Position numbers and translations under genes: made by a program
Part shown: positions 22,501 through 32,539 of the stretch, one piece after another
How the letters are laid out: each line of letters opens with the position of its first letter
Position numbering within the stretch: the first letter of the stretch is position 1
Assembly (NCBI GenBank): GCA_014529385.2
Contig: CM043953.1
Span: forward strand, 62,869,872-62,933,871
Direction: 5' to 3'
Source: Adiantum capillus-veneris
Lineage: Eukaryota; Streptophyta; Polypodiopsida; Polypodiales; Pteridaceae
DNA: 64,000 nt
Notes under the pieces: model-generated
Database searches by the model: none
What the model saw: the letters and a program-made list of their open reading frames with translations, nothing else
What the model was told of the DNA's origin: nothing

Positions 22501-23518
22501 TGTGCATACGGATCTCCCGAACCACCATACTTCTTTGGCATACACTTCGCTACTTGAGATGGTCTCATACGTCTATGGTCTGCTACCAATCTCATTGCTC
22601 CTGTGTCCCGGCTAAAGCTTTCTCTAGCATCATGGACTTCATGGGTTACCCTTGTCGGTTCCCCTGCCCTGAATCTACTACTAGGAGGTAAATGTGATGG
22701 TTCCGCTTCGAACCTTGGACCTGAGTGGTATACGTGGGGATTGGAACTGCACTACCTCGATTCGTATCCATTGAATCTCTGGAATGTAATGATCCCATTG
22801 GTCCGGGCTTCGAGTACTGAGGTTGACTGAAAGAGTCAGCAGCCTGAGTTCTTTGTCCTCCTGTCGTCATTGGGTTTTGCCCTCCATTTGTTGGTGCTGG
22901 TCTTTGTGAGCTAGAAGTAACATAATATTGATGTAGTGGTCCCCCAAAGTATGTATATCCTTCTAATTCTTTCTTGCCCATTGTTGAGTATTGCCTGCCA
23001 TACTTGTCGTAAGCGGCAATTTTCACTTCCTATCCCTCTATGTAGGTAAAGACATAAAGTCTTTTTTGGTCTGTCAACTCTCCGGTGTAGGGTTCTTCAC
23101 ATCTATAATAGAGATCTTGCTCCCCATTATTATATTTGTATAGCCCCACATAGATGTTATCAGTGTTGATCCTTGTAGTTTCATTCTCTCTTCTTAACCT
23201 CGCATCAGGGAAGTTCATTATTGGTGCTTTCTCCTCAAGTTCTTCATCTACTTTGGCTTTGGTGCCCATCAATCCCCACTTGTCCACAATGTTAGGGTTT
23301 AGGACTACCAAGTACATGGTACCCTCGTCATCTAGATATCTATCTCCGCTATAGCTCACAGGCACTAAGTCCTTGAACTCACTAGGTCTATCTTCTATCT
23401 TCACACAATAGCGGTCCATTCCATCCTTGTAGATCTTGGCACCTTGCTCATTGTCGTACTGATATTTTATGAACAATAGATTCATTGTGGCGGAAGGGCT
23501 TGATGATCCTGCTGCCAT
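19554..23518 (-). pseudogene. Element A ORF2: new N-terminal region, second Gag, zinc knuckles, protease
   Basis: The ATG at 23518 (MAAGSSSPSA) overlaps the end of ORF1 by 71 bases in another frame. The first 160 residues are an unrecognised region, with CVKIEDRPSEFKDLVPVSY and YVGLYKYNNGEQDLYY. A Pro/Gln/Ser-rich link follows, then a Gag core (about 22560-22080) with KKYGGSGDPYAHV, LTWFQPL and VLFIEGLRND. Two Cys/His knuckles follow (CYKCGGDHLMNVC and CNECGVTHFIEDC), then a charged region, and a protease at the end with AILDSGAG (about 19863-19890) and YDIILGRPFM. Breaks are a TAG at 23030-23032, a shift near 22740 and a shift near 19630. Reading resumes at 9075 beyond element F. Element B carries the same Gag tail and protease. 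Confidence 0.85.
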
Positions 23519-25739
23519 ATTTTTTCTGTTGTTCAGGTTCAGGTGTTCCAAGTTTAATAAATTTGATCATTAAACAATCCTTATCTTGGTGACCATACCT
23601 ACCACATGCGTTGCAAGTTCCATTAAATTTTACTCTAAACGTAGGGCACTCACTAGTGCTATGTGGACCTAAGCAAATGGAACACCATTGTTGCTCCCTT
23701 CTTGGATACATGTGACTATTTTGAGGGGGTCGATTATCCTTAAGAGACTCTTGGATTGCCTTGGTGAGGTCTGTCAAGAATGTCTCAAATACCTTTGGCT
23801 CATTGGCAATGGGCTTTGCAGTCATGGGTTCATACTTAATGGCTTGTGAGCTAGTGGATCTCGTGTCAGTAGACACCCTCATGCCTAATATCATCAAGTT
23901 GTCCTCTAATTGGATTGCATTGGCAGTGACATCTTCCCAGGTTGTGATACCTCTAATCACTAGTCCATTATAGATTCCTTCATTCCTCAACCCTCGAATG
24001 AATCGATCAAGCAGTTGGTTATTGTTGAAGCGCTCATTTACAGGGAAGCGAGAGCTTAAGTGCTTTAGACGACTAATGAAGTCCCTTACTGACTCTCCTT
24101 CCTTACATTCGGCCTTCTGTAGCTGAGATGCTACACCCCAAAGCACACCTTCTCGTATGTACTCCTTTAGAAACAACCTTCGAAGGGTAGGGTAGATTGT
24201 TTTCTCGTCCACCCTTAGGGTTCTATACCAATCTCCAACCTTCCCACTTAATGTCAAGCTTAAGGCATTGCACTTATGTAGTTCGTTGCGTTCCCCTAAG
24301 GAATCACATACTTGTTCAAACACTTCAATGTGTTTTCTAGCATCTTCGTCCCCATTGAATTTTTGCGTGAGTTTGGCAATTTGTACTGCCTTACTTCTAG
24401 GCTCTCTATCAGATGCATGACGCATATTTTCCGTGATAGATCGACCTATGGTTTGAGCAAACGCTGCCAAGTCACCTATGTGAGGAGGCAGGGCTGGTGG
24501 AGGTACTCTTGGAATCATATGTGGGAGAGGGACGGATACCGGTCTTGGCATATGTGTGGATGATGCAGGATATGGAACATAACCGGGCATAGGTCCACTC
24601 GGATAAGGGCTAGGGAGTGGCACTCGAGGAGCATAAACAAGTGGTACAATTGGAGGTGTGGGGGCCATGTGTGCATAAGGGGCTAGAGGCACATACGGTC
24701 GAGGCCCCATATTAGGTACTACGACACTAGGTAGTGGCACTGCGCTAACCGTAGATGTCATCGGTACATTCTCTGTCAGGCCTATCCCTGGAGTGAGCAC
24801 TGTGTTTTCCTTAATAGAGGGTTGAGCCAAGTTAGGGAAGCTAAAGTTGTCGCTCGGAGGCTCAGATTGCATAGAGACCCCAGGTGAAATGACGTAAGAT
24901 GGATCCATGGGACTCATTAGAGGAGTCTCCATTTGTGATAGAGTAGGCTGTTGAGCCTTGCTTGTATCCAGAAATCTCATGGGGCCAGTTGAGAGTATAT
25001 TTACCCCTCGGTTTTGCCTTTTTGATTGAATAATGCCATGGATAACATTACAGATCATTTTCTGTTGATCTTCGATGCTCGTGGCACTAGAGGTGGATTG
25101 TACAATCTCTATCCATCCTACATGGTAGGCGTGGCCAAAGTGTAGATCCGTCAACACCTCAGTGTGGAGGTCGTATTTCCAATGATCATTAATGAACAAT
25201 CCTTCTAGAGTCGACGTGTTAACGGTTTCTTGGGAGGTAGAAGCAATGTTGCTCCCCATGGTTTTACTTGTCACCAACGGTACTCTAGAGGGAACTTCTG
25301 AAGGAGGCAGCTCAACAGGGCCTTCTTGGTAAGAAGTTGGCAGGATATCCACATGGACACTCTTTGGGGGTGTGGGGTCCACGTGCGATGTGAAAGGAGA
25401 GTCCACTTCCCCACCCCCTTCGTGTGCTTCATTTGCATCAGGTTCCGAGCGAGTAGCTCTACCTAATGTTTCCATGAAACGGCTAAACATACTAGTACTA
25501 GGCTGTGGAGCTTCGGGAGGTGCATGGCCTTCTCTCTCAGTGTTTTGGGTAGGGTATGCTTCCATGATATCTGAGTCGGAGGAGGAATCACTAGCGGCTA
25601 TTTCACGATCTTGGGTGGTGCTACCTTGTGTCCCCGCTGAGGGTCTAGAGCCTATCGTGGATGGGTAATGGGTGTCCGTATGAACAGAGGCACCCTCAAT
25701 ATGCTCGTGTTCTAGCACCCGCCCAGAGCGTAAGTGCAT
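23448..25739 (-). CDS. Element A ORF1: Gag-like protein, 763 codons, intact
   Basis: It starts MHLRSGRV, a start often seen in plant gypsy Gag. The first 400 residues are Ser/Pro/Thr-rich and low in structure, with a Pro-rich run near residues 330-420. A Gag core lies at about residues 450-600: KFNGDEDARKHIEVFEQVC, LSLTLSGKVGDWYRTL, ECKEGESVRDFISRLKHL and LLDRFIRGLRNEG. Two Cys/His knuckles end it (CSICLGPHSTSEC and CNACGRYGHQDKDC). There is no protease in this frame. The next ORF begins inside its last 71 bases, in the +1 frame. It is the only long unbroken frame of element A, although the rest has decayed. It could be the Gag of a different element joined to A by recombination. Confidence 0.85.
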   Translation of the reverse strand: MHLRSGRVLEHEHIEGASVHTDTHYPSTIGSRPSAGTQGSTTQDREIAASDSSSDSDIMEAYPTQNTEREGHAPPEAPQPSTSMFSRFMETLGRATRSEPDANEAHEGGGEVDSPFTSHVDPTPPKSVHVDILPTSYQEGPVELPPSEVPSRVPLVTSKTMGSNIASTSQETVNTSTLEGLFINDHWKYDLHTEVLTDLHFGHAYHVGWIEIVQSTSSATSIEDQQKMICNVIHGIIQSKRQNRGVNILSTGPMRFLDTSKAQQPTLSQMETPLMSPMDPSYVISPGVSMQSEPPSDNFSFPNLAQPSIKENTVLTPGIGLTENVPMTSTVSAVPLPSVVVPNMGPRPYVPLAPYAHMAPTPPIVPLVYAPRVPLPSPYPSGPMPGYVPYPASSTHMPRPVSVPLPHMIPRVPPPALPPHIGDLAAFAQTIGRSITENMRHASDREPRSKAVQIAKLTQKFNGDEDARKHIEVFEQVCDSLGERNELHKCNALSLTLSGKVGDWYRTLRVDEKTIYPTLRRLFLKEYIREGVLWGVASQLQKAECKEGESVRDFISRLKHLSSRFPVNERFNNNQLLDRFIRGLRNEGIYNGLVIRGITTWEDVTANAIQLEDNLMILGMRVSTDTRSTSSQAIKYEPMTAKPIANEPKVFETFLTDLTKAIQESLKDNRPPQNSHMYPRREQQWCSICLGPHSTSECPTFRVKFNGTCNACGRYGHQDKDCLMIKFIKLGTPEPEQQKKYGSRIIKPFRHNESIVHKISVRQ

Positions 25740-26935
25740 GTGCTTTTGATACCCTAAGGTGTCAAAAAGTTGCTCTAGGAGGCCTTGTGACTAGTTTTTT
25801 GCGTGTTTTTTGTTTGTTTTTTTGCTAGATTTTTTAGAGCATGTCGTGGAATGGGCCATGTGATAGCTCGAAACGAGTGTATCGCTAGGAGGGACGCGCT
25901 GTGCTTTACAGCCCACCGTTTGGTTCTATTTTGCTCCAGACAAGCCCGAAACAGTCTTTTCCTAGCTGGGGAACTAGGCTCCAAATAGCAAGTCTAAGGG
26001 TGCAAGTGGGAAGAGAAGGGAGGAGAGTGGAGGACTTGCCCCACATGCTCTCATTCCCTCTTGAGGGGGTAGGGTATATATATAAGAGTGAGTCTAGTAT
26101 ATATCATAAGACTGAGGACTGAGGCCTGGGCCTGGGCTTGGGCTTGGGCTTTTGGTGCGCGTTGACCTCACCTAACTATTTACTGTCTCGCCAATGGGCC
26201 GTGTGATAGCTCGAAACGAGCGTATCGCTAGGAGGGACGCGCTGTGCTTTACAGCCCACCGTTTGGTTCTATTTTGCTCCAGACAAGCCCGAAACAGTCT
26301 TTTCCTAGTTGGGGAACTAGGCTCCAAATAGCAAGTCTAAGGGTGCAAGTGGGAAGAGAAGGGAGGAGAGTGGAGGACTTGCCCCACATGCTCTCATTCC
26401 CTCTTGAGGGGGTAGGGTATATATATAAGAGTGAGTCTAGTATATATCATAAGACTGAGGACTGAGGCCTGGGCCTAGGCTTGGGCTTGGGCTTGGGCTT
26501 GGGCTTGGGCTTTTGGTGCGCGTTGACCTCACCTAACTATTTACTGTCTCACCTACCTACTGACCTGCTAATCAGTGGTTCACCTAATTACTAACCTACT
26601 TAATTAACTAATTGTGCACCTAACTGTGCACAAACCAGAAAACACAGAAAATGCAAAAAATTGAAACTTGACAGAACTGTGCAGTGCAAACCAGAAAATG
26701 CAGAAAACACAGAAACGCAAGAAATGCTAACTGTGTAAGCTGAAATCTGAGCTTAATAGAACTAGCAAAACAGAGCTTAACAGAACACAGAAAACTTGAA
26801 TGCAGTCAACAACATTGTGTCTTTCTCTACTGTTTTTGCATAACAACAATAATCAAACTTAAGCCGCGCCTTTCCTACATAAAAAATAGCTTCAATACAA
26901 TTTACAGGTCGCCATTGGAGCTTCACGCACAGCAG
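25740..26935. other. Leader of element A
   Basis: About 1.2 kb between the PBS and the ORF1 start. It holds the 343-bp tandem duplication, GGGCTT repeats and an AT-rich stretch (26560-26900). I see no reading frame with a recognisable domain. The 73-codon + strand frames at 25901 and 26244 are identical only because of the duplication. Confidence 0.6.
25851..26553 (+). repeat. Two-copy 343-bp tandem duplication with TATA boxes
   Basis: 25851-26193 is repeated from 26194 with only a few changes. Each copy contains GGTATATATATAAGAG on the + strand (about 26056-26070 and 26417-26432) and ends with a hexamer run of GGGCTT. The run is longer in the second copy (about six units against three), so that copy is longer. 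The TATA box would drive transcription away from the Gag ORFs, on the opposite strand to element A. Confidence 0.9.
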
Positions 26936-26954
26936 CTCCCTGGCAGCGGCGCCA
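26936..26954 (-). other. Primer binding site of element A (tRNA-Asp type)
   Basis: The reverse strand reads TGGCGCCGCTGCCAGGGAG, four bases after the LTR end. It resembles the tRNA-Asp complement (TGGCGCCGTTGCCGGGG) used by plant gypsy elements of the Tat/Athila group, with a few changes. Confidence 0.8.
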
Positions 26955-26958
26955 AAAA

Positions 26959-27505
26959 TGTCACGGCTAGGGACTTGCTACGCGCCGTGTGCGAGCCACA
27001 AAGGCTCCTAGCACACAGTCATACAACAGACAAGCTCACAAGGAAGAATGGTGTGTCACTCACCTTCCTGCGTAGTTGCGAATGAAGGATTCCTGCGCCG
27101 CGAAGAAGAGGAAGACGCCGCTACGCCGCGCTCAACCGCCTCGCCGCCGTCGTGCCGCCGCAATGCTCGATCACACACACACTCTCACACTCTCTCCCAC
27201 ACGTACACACACACACACACAAGGAGATGGTGAAGGAGAAGGCGGAGATGGAGCAAGAGCGGCTTCTATTGCACAATGAGAGAATGAGTAAAAATTAGGT
27301 TTAGTGGCTTTTATATGAGCTCACCCCATTCACACTTGGGCGCCCATTCTTAGCCAACTAACTCCTTGAATATTCCAGTTAGAGTGCGCCTGTCATCGGC
27401 GATCACCCTTACCCTGTTCCTATTGGTCCGAAAAGCCCGGTACCTGACTCTAAATAATACAACGTTTATAGATCGTAGGGTGTCCGTGTGCCATGAGGGT
27501 TAACA
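26959..27505 (-). repeat. 5' LTR of element A
   Basis: 547 bp. On the reverse strand it starts TGTTAACCC and ends CCGTGACA, next to the PBS. It contains a GC-rich block (27100-27170), a CA repeat (about 27171-27222) and a TTTTATATGAG stretch (about 27310). It interrupts the Gag of element C. No second copy was found in the window. Confidence 0.8.
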
Positions 27506-28003
27506 TCCATGTCTTTGGGGCTTCACCATTTCCACAAAGGCTAGCCCACCATTGACGAGCTGATTTTTGGAAGTTCATAGCTACATGGCGAAGCTTGGAG
27601 GACTCTGTGAAGCCCTCATCTCCAAAGGCCGCATCAAATTGCTGGATGAAGGCCAACACTTTGTCGGTAGCACCAAAGGTGCCATCATAGGTGAGAAAAG
27701 AGATACTCTTTCCTCCCTCCTTGAACTTCTTTAGCTTTTGTGACCTTCGCCATGCAGGAAATGATTTGCGATGTCCTTCCCTCTTGTATTCTCTAGGAGA
27801 ATAGCCATAACTTTTGTCAGAAGAGGAGGAAGGTGAAGAAGAAGGAGAAGAGGGTGACCTCTTCCTAGCCCTTTTCTTCCTTTGTTTCCTCTCTTTCCTT
27901 TCAAAGTAATGAGGAGAAGGACTATGTGTTGATCTTTTCCTCTTGGGAGGAGTGGGCGATCGTCTAGACCTCCGTCTTCGTGGAGCCACATCTTCAAAGG
28001 AAC
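27506..28003 (-). pseudogene. Element C Gag, middle fragment with RS-rich region
   Basis: This fragment continues the Gag start at 38223-37892, now separated by element B, and is cut on its other side by the LTR of element A. It begins SFEDVAPRRRRSRRSP. A strongly Arg/Ser/Lys-rich region follows (KRKRSTHSPSPHYF, then KRARKRSPSSPSSS), resembling the RS domains of splicing factors. The Gag core starts with ISFLTYDGTFGATDKVLAFIQQF and AMNFQKSARQWWASL. The frame relative to the first fragment is shifted by an indel near 37925. Reads that extend beyond 28003 or below 27506 run into foreign LTR sequence. Confidence 0.8.
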
Positions 28004-28948
28004 TGTTGGACGGGAGCGACTCACACACCCATGAAGTGCATGCAAACACTACCTAGATCAACATAATGTCAATCGAGGACACAGATGACACGATAGGCAC
28101 ACGGAGGAAATCTCTTTAGCTTGTCAGGCTGAGACCATCCCACACATACAACATTCTGGAAGGCCAACTATACCACAATCAAGAACCTCACTGCCCTCAA
28201 CTACACCACCTAGCCACATACACACATACGAAAGGTAACTCACCTAATCATGTCAGATTCATACGAAACTTAAGGAACACCATCCCCTCACTAAGATACA
28301 CCTGTCCCTAATCTTCTACACTCAAAACCCATCCGCGGAAAACGCATAGAATGACAGAGCAAAATTTTGAAAGTGCCCGAAACAAAAATTCATGAGTACC
28401 TATGTGTAGCTTATGTCGCCACGATTCTATAGACTACTAGCATGCAGAAAACAGACATCGTTTGATACACTTACGGCCACAAATAGCTCGTAGATGCGTC
28501 GGTGTGTGCGCTTTGTCTCGCGTGGAATGCTTGGCATTGTTGCGTAGCTCTCCTCAAGCCTACAACAATGGTGCAGTCGGATCTCCAATGTGTTGAGCGA
28601 TCCGGACATAGCAAGAGGATAAAGCTCACGCTCACTCTCTTTCTCTCTCACACACAGTAGACGACAGCGCTAAAGTTTTGATTATGAAAAAAGTCTCCTT
28701 TACAAAATGACCTAGGTACCTTATATAGTAAGGCTACCTTAGGTTTAACCAAAAATGGGGTTGAAAGGGTCAAATGGCTTTGTATTTACAATCTGGAAGT
28801 GCCATTGCACCCCGGCTTCTGAAACTAGGATAACTACTCATTACAAATGACGTTTATAGCCATAATCGCCAGCATTTCATAACTCGCAAAAGATAAGACT
28901 TTGGTACAAAACTTGAGTTATGTTGTGTTGTTGACCCGACGGTCAACA
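28004..28948 (-). repeat. 3' LTR of element B
   Basis: 945 bp with ends TGTTG...CAACA. It matches 36931-37886 with several percent visible differences. It contains GACCTAGGTACCTTATATAG near 28709-28728, which may hold a TATA box. Confidence 0.93.
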
Positions 28949-28960
28949 CACCCCCCTTCC
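28949..28960 (-). other. Polypurine tract of element B
   Basis: The reverse strand reads GGAAGGGGGGTG directly before the LTR start TGTTGACC. A short inverted repeat, CATGTCG-TCCC-CGACATG, lies just beyond at about 28967-28984. Confidence 0.85.
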
Positions 28961-30785
28961 GCATTCATGTCGTCCCCGACATGACCTGATTTGTCGATGG
29001 CTATGTGGTCTTTGCTGTCATTTTGCTTCATCTGTTGCACTGCTTGTAACTTTGTCGAACCACAACAAGAACTATGATCCATTAGAGCGGACATCTATCA
29101 TCATAACCATTCATATTTTGAGATCCTCTGATTACTTTTATGTGTGCTCTTCTTCATTGGGGACTTCTTTGTTCCTGTGCAATCAAGTTGTTAGTGTTGT
29201 CTGCAGCTTTGTCATTGTAGGCCATTCTTCGACTCGCCATTGAGGAGAAGTATGCTATGATCTGAAATTGGTGCTCCAATTCATTTGTCAATTGATTTGA
29301 GTAGAATTTCCATATTGTTGATGTAGAAGGAATATGTACAAGAGGATGGTGATAGGTGTCTTTAGATTAGGGTCTAAAACTTGGATGACCAAAGGGAAAA
29401 AACCCGTTGGGAAAAAAATGCCTTTGGTATACGCTCTTATTGGAGTTGAGCAGTTGAACGTGAAGTACATGTTCATGAAAGGTGAGTGCTTGGGTGAAAC
29501 ACGGAAAGAGTGCCTGATGCAAGTGCCAATTATGGGACACTCTATATACATATGAGAAATTTGTCAACAAAAGCATGCAATGTGAAAGAAGGAGATGGTG
29601 GGTGTTTTCGAGGAATAAATGTAGCACATGTGACATCAAAAGATGTCTCAATAGCTTCCACCTTTCCAAGAAGGGTTTTCGATGTAGAAGTTTCTCCACT
29701 CGTATCTTACTGTGCTCAGTACGTGAGTGTCTTTTGGACCTTCTCCTTCACTTCACCAGACTTAAGTACTTAGACTTCGACTCTTTTGCTCACCTATACC
29801 AGCATGAGCGACACAACGTAAATATGCTCAACTCTTCCAGCTTGAGCAGTACCTAGAATAGCTAAGACGCTTAGACCACAGACAATATTACTTGAAGCTT
29901 TGGAACTAACACCTCACTCATTTTGTGGCTTAGCTACTCGACTCTGACTTGTATGACTTGTCGGTTGCATGTTGACACTGCTTTGTGACAAGTTCTTCGG
30001 CTGTTGTAGTGGTTGCTGAGACATACTTCGTGAAGTTTCATTGTTTCCCTATACCTTCTTCTCTTTGTAGTGCTCAGGCCTCTCGTCAGTCTTTTCTTCA
30101 TATGGATTATGGATTTTTTTATTTTTTCTTAATAATAAACAAAGAAAATCTTTAAAAAAACTTAACAAAAGAAAAATCATTCAAATAGAAATCTAAATGC
30201 TATGTACACTATACACATGTCCCTAGGGCTCATATATGGATTTTGTCCCCATACTCCATTGTAACACTACTATGAGGGCATATACTCTAAATTTCATCAA
30301 AAAATTATCACAATAAAACGCAAAATTCAATGCATCTCACGAAACATTTCCCTCTAATAGTCATAATGTTAGGTCCGCATTCAGAATGCCTCCCCCCTTC
30401 CTATTTGGAGTCATCCTTTACGACAGGGTATCGCAAAGGGTATGTGTTGTGCTTGGGCAATTAAAAGTTGTGCCTATGTAGGCCTTGTAATGTAGCCCTA
30501 TTATGCATACACAGTCAATGCATAGAAAATATTTATGTTGTGCAAGATGTGGGTATAAGCAATTTGCTTATTGGAATTTGTTGGCGAGGCTTCCTATTCT
30601 AAGCAATGTTATGGTCTTTGAAGCTCCTGTATCGTTGCTTGATTGAAGCGACTTGCTCTCTTCTAACTGTACTGTAATCGTAGGAAGAATTGTAAGAATT
30701 CAAGCGGCGATGCACTGACAGCAGTTTTTTTGTTCTTCTTTGGGACCCATTTCTTTGCGATTATTGGCTGTTTTGTTGCTGACGC
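28961..30785. other. Non-coding 3' region of element B
   Basis: About 1.8 kb between the W-x-P-K frame and the PPT. It contains a nested inverted repeat (29389-29427), an A-rich stretch (30110-30180) and a second purine tract at 30388-30400. Short frames on both strands have no recognisable domain. Confidence 0.55.
29389..29427. other. Nested inverted repeat also found in element J
   Basis: The outer arms are CCAAAGG and CCTTTGG; the inner arms are CCC and GGG around GTT, with A-runs between. Nearly the same arrangement, with AA in the inner loop, is at 57465-57501 in element J. Read on the reverse strand, the strand of both elements, it resembles a TTTTTCCC...GGGTTTTT...TTTGG motif that I recall from plant LTR element tails. 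Confidence 0.6.
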
Positions 30786-31217
30786 TCATTTGGGAACCCA
30801 TACTTGCCCGTGCTTCGTTTGTGTTTGAAGAGACTTCTTTGGGATCCACCTTTTTGTTGTGTGAGTCACCGGTGGTCTTTGCTTCAGCCCTAGTACGCTG
30901 GGTTGGGGATGGGATTTAGGCTTTGAAAGTTGATACTGTGGTTGTTTTGGAATCCAAATGAATTCCTGAATGTTTTGTGCTTGAATCAACTTCTTTGGAG
31001 CCCAAACCCGAGTTGTGAAAGCTTGTGACTTTGTGATATTCTTACCCGTTCGTGCACGCTTTCCTTGTTTTTGTTTTGGTGTTGGATCTTGTGATTTGTC
31101 ATTAGAGATCTTTGTCTTCTTGATCCATATCTGTTTTTGGCCGATCTGACTTTTTGGTATCCAGATTTGTTGAGCTTTTTGGCTTTGACTTGTTGTCATG
31201 TTCTTTTGACCTGTCAT
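30786..31217 (-). CDS. Element B W-x-P-K repeat region
   Basis: The frame repeats a short motif at least six times in about 140 codons: QQIWIPKS, KQIWIKKT, RVWAPKK, EFIWIPKQ, KRWIPKKS and GQVWVPK. The spacers are Gln/Lys/Ser-rich. It corresponds to the end of element A's pol (3654-4200), although the spacers differ, which suggests that the aromatic-basic motif itself was under selection. The function is unknown; RNA or protein binding is possible. Confidence 0.75.
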   Translation of the reverse strand: MTGQKNMTTSQSQKAQQIWIPKSQIGQKQIWIKKTKISNDKSQDPTPKQKQGKRARTGKNITKSQAFTTRVWAPKKLIQAQNIQEFIWIPKQPQYQLSKPKSHPQPSVLGLKQRPPVTHTTKRWIPKKSLQTQTKHGQVWVPK

Positions 31218-31681
31218 GGTTGTTGTTGAAGGGGTTGGTGATAGTGATGGCCTGAATTTATGATAGGGGATGTCGTAAGATTCATCACTATCACTACTAT
31301 CCTCAGCAAGGTTGACTTCTTGTACTTTCCCTTGATTTTTTGGCTGGTAGTGGAAAGTTACTGTCTGTTTGCTCGTGGGTGGTAGTTTCTTGGAGGACTG
31401 TCTAGCCCATTGATTAGAGCATTGTTAGCTCATTGCTCTGGTCGTATTCCTCCTAGCTGAGTCTTTGCATCCTTATTAGGAGCCATGTATGAGGATGCTT
31501 GTGGTGGCTGTGTCTTCACCAAGGACTTTGGAATCCACTTTTGATGCACTTTATTCATGTAGCGATGACATTGATTCTCGGGTCGTTGATCTTCTTGAAG
31601 CTCGAAGTGTTCTACAGAGTCATAGAACTTGTCATCTTCTTCATCTTTTGATTCTCCACATTTCTTTGTTTGCTCCTTATG
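31218..31681 (-). other. Deletion joint in element B
   Basis: This short stretch joins the post-protease region to the W-x-P-K region. In element A the same interval holds about 3.5 kb of RT, RNase H and integrase, none of which is recognisable here. Acidic/Ser-rich codons (DESYDIPYH-like, SDSDES) are visible near 31250-31300. Confidence 0.5.
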
Positions 31682-32539
31682 TCAAGAGCTTGTTGACGTC
31701 TGGTTCTCTTTGTTTTCCTGGATTACACTCACTGCAAAATAAGGAACGACATCATAGCCATTTTCATCACAAAACTTTGTTGTGGGAGCATCCTCCACGG
31801 AGCACACGTCCAGAGTAGCCAAGATGTGTTCCCATCCAAAAGGCTCTAACTCTTCTTTAGGAAATGGTTCTGGGATATAGTCCCTATCCTCTATAAGCCG
31901 TTCTAGGATACATTCCTCACGTTTCAAGCTACCACATTGTGAAGCTCCACACATCCACAGTTCTTTAGGCTTACCTAACCAAGCTGGAAGTTATGATCCT
32001 GCTACTGTGGCGGAATCAAACTCCTCAACCGGTGTTCTTGTCACATCCCTATAGCTGTGGTCCCTCAAGTTTATCTTTGTTATGGTTTCCATATGTCTCA
32101 GGTATATATGGTCATAACCCCAATCTTGGACCATTTTCAATTGTCGCATGAATGGTTTTCCCAGAATGATGTCATAGTTGTGCTTCTTGCCAAAGTCAAC
32201 AACAACAAAAGTGTGTTCATATTCAATGCCACAAGAAGTAACAAGTACTTTTTCTAGGAGTCCTAGGGGCTTTTCCTTGTGTCCGTCTGCAAGCTGCAGG
32301 GTCATTCGTGTGGATATCAAGGCAGGTTTTCCCCATTTTTTCCAAACCTCTTTGGTTGCAATGGCCACACCAGCTCCACTGTCAAGGATTGCCATGGTTT
32401 TTACACCATTGAATTCCACAGGAAGGGTGGTGTTTCCCTCTTCTCCCTCGTAATACTCGCCTACCTTGTTTAATGGCACTGGCCTAGTATTTAGTTGGGG
32501 CATTTCAAGCTCTTTGATGCCTTCCTTGATTTGAGTCAT
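31682..32539 (-). pseudogene. Element B protease and post-protease linker
   Basis: Residues from 32539 include LPVEFNGVKTMAILDSGAG (about 32380) and YDIILGKPFM, so a complete retropepsin domain is present. The frame stops at a TAA at 31991-31993 and resumes unchanged as LPAWLGKPKELWMCGASQCG to 31682. The same order is seen in element A, which confirms how A's frame runs across the F insertion. The final residues (ENKENQTSTSS) leave homology with A. Confidence 0.85.

Larger units (their letters stand above)
1..27505 (-). mobile_element. Element A: giant Ty3/gypsy LTR retrotransposon, left end outside window
   Basis: The element reads right to left. In order: a 547-bp LTR (27505-26959), a tRNA-Asp type PBS, a leader, Gag ORF1, ORF2 with a second Gag and a protease, then RT, RNase H, integrase and a long tail. 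It is interrupted by element F (9081-19553 including one TSD copy). Without F it still covers about 17 kb, far above the usual gypsy size and in the range of giant plant Tat/Ogre-type elements. No second copy of the 547-bp LTR was found, so the 3' LTR is probably left of the window. The part left of about 3600 is assigned by continuity only. The 5-bp sequence TCCAT at 27506-27510 would be the right TSD copy. Several stops and frameshifts show the copy is dead. Confidence 0.7.

Noticed and set aside
25901-26465. Two identical 73-codon frames
   Set aside because: They are identical because of the 343-bp tandem duplication; no start context or domain supports a gene.
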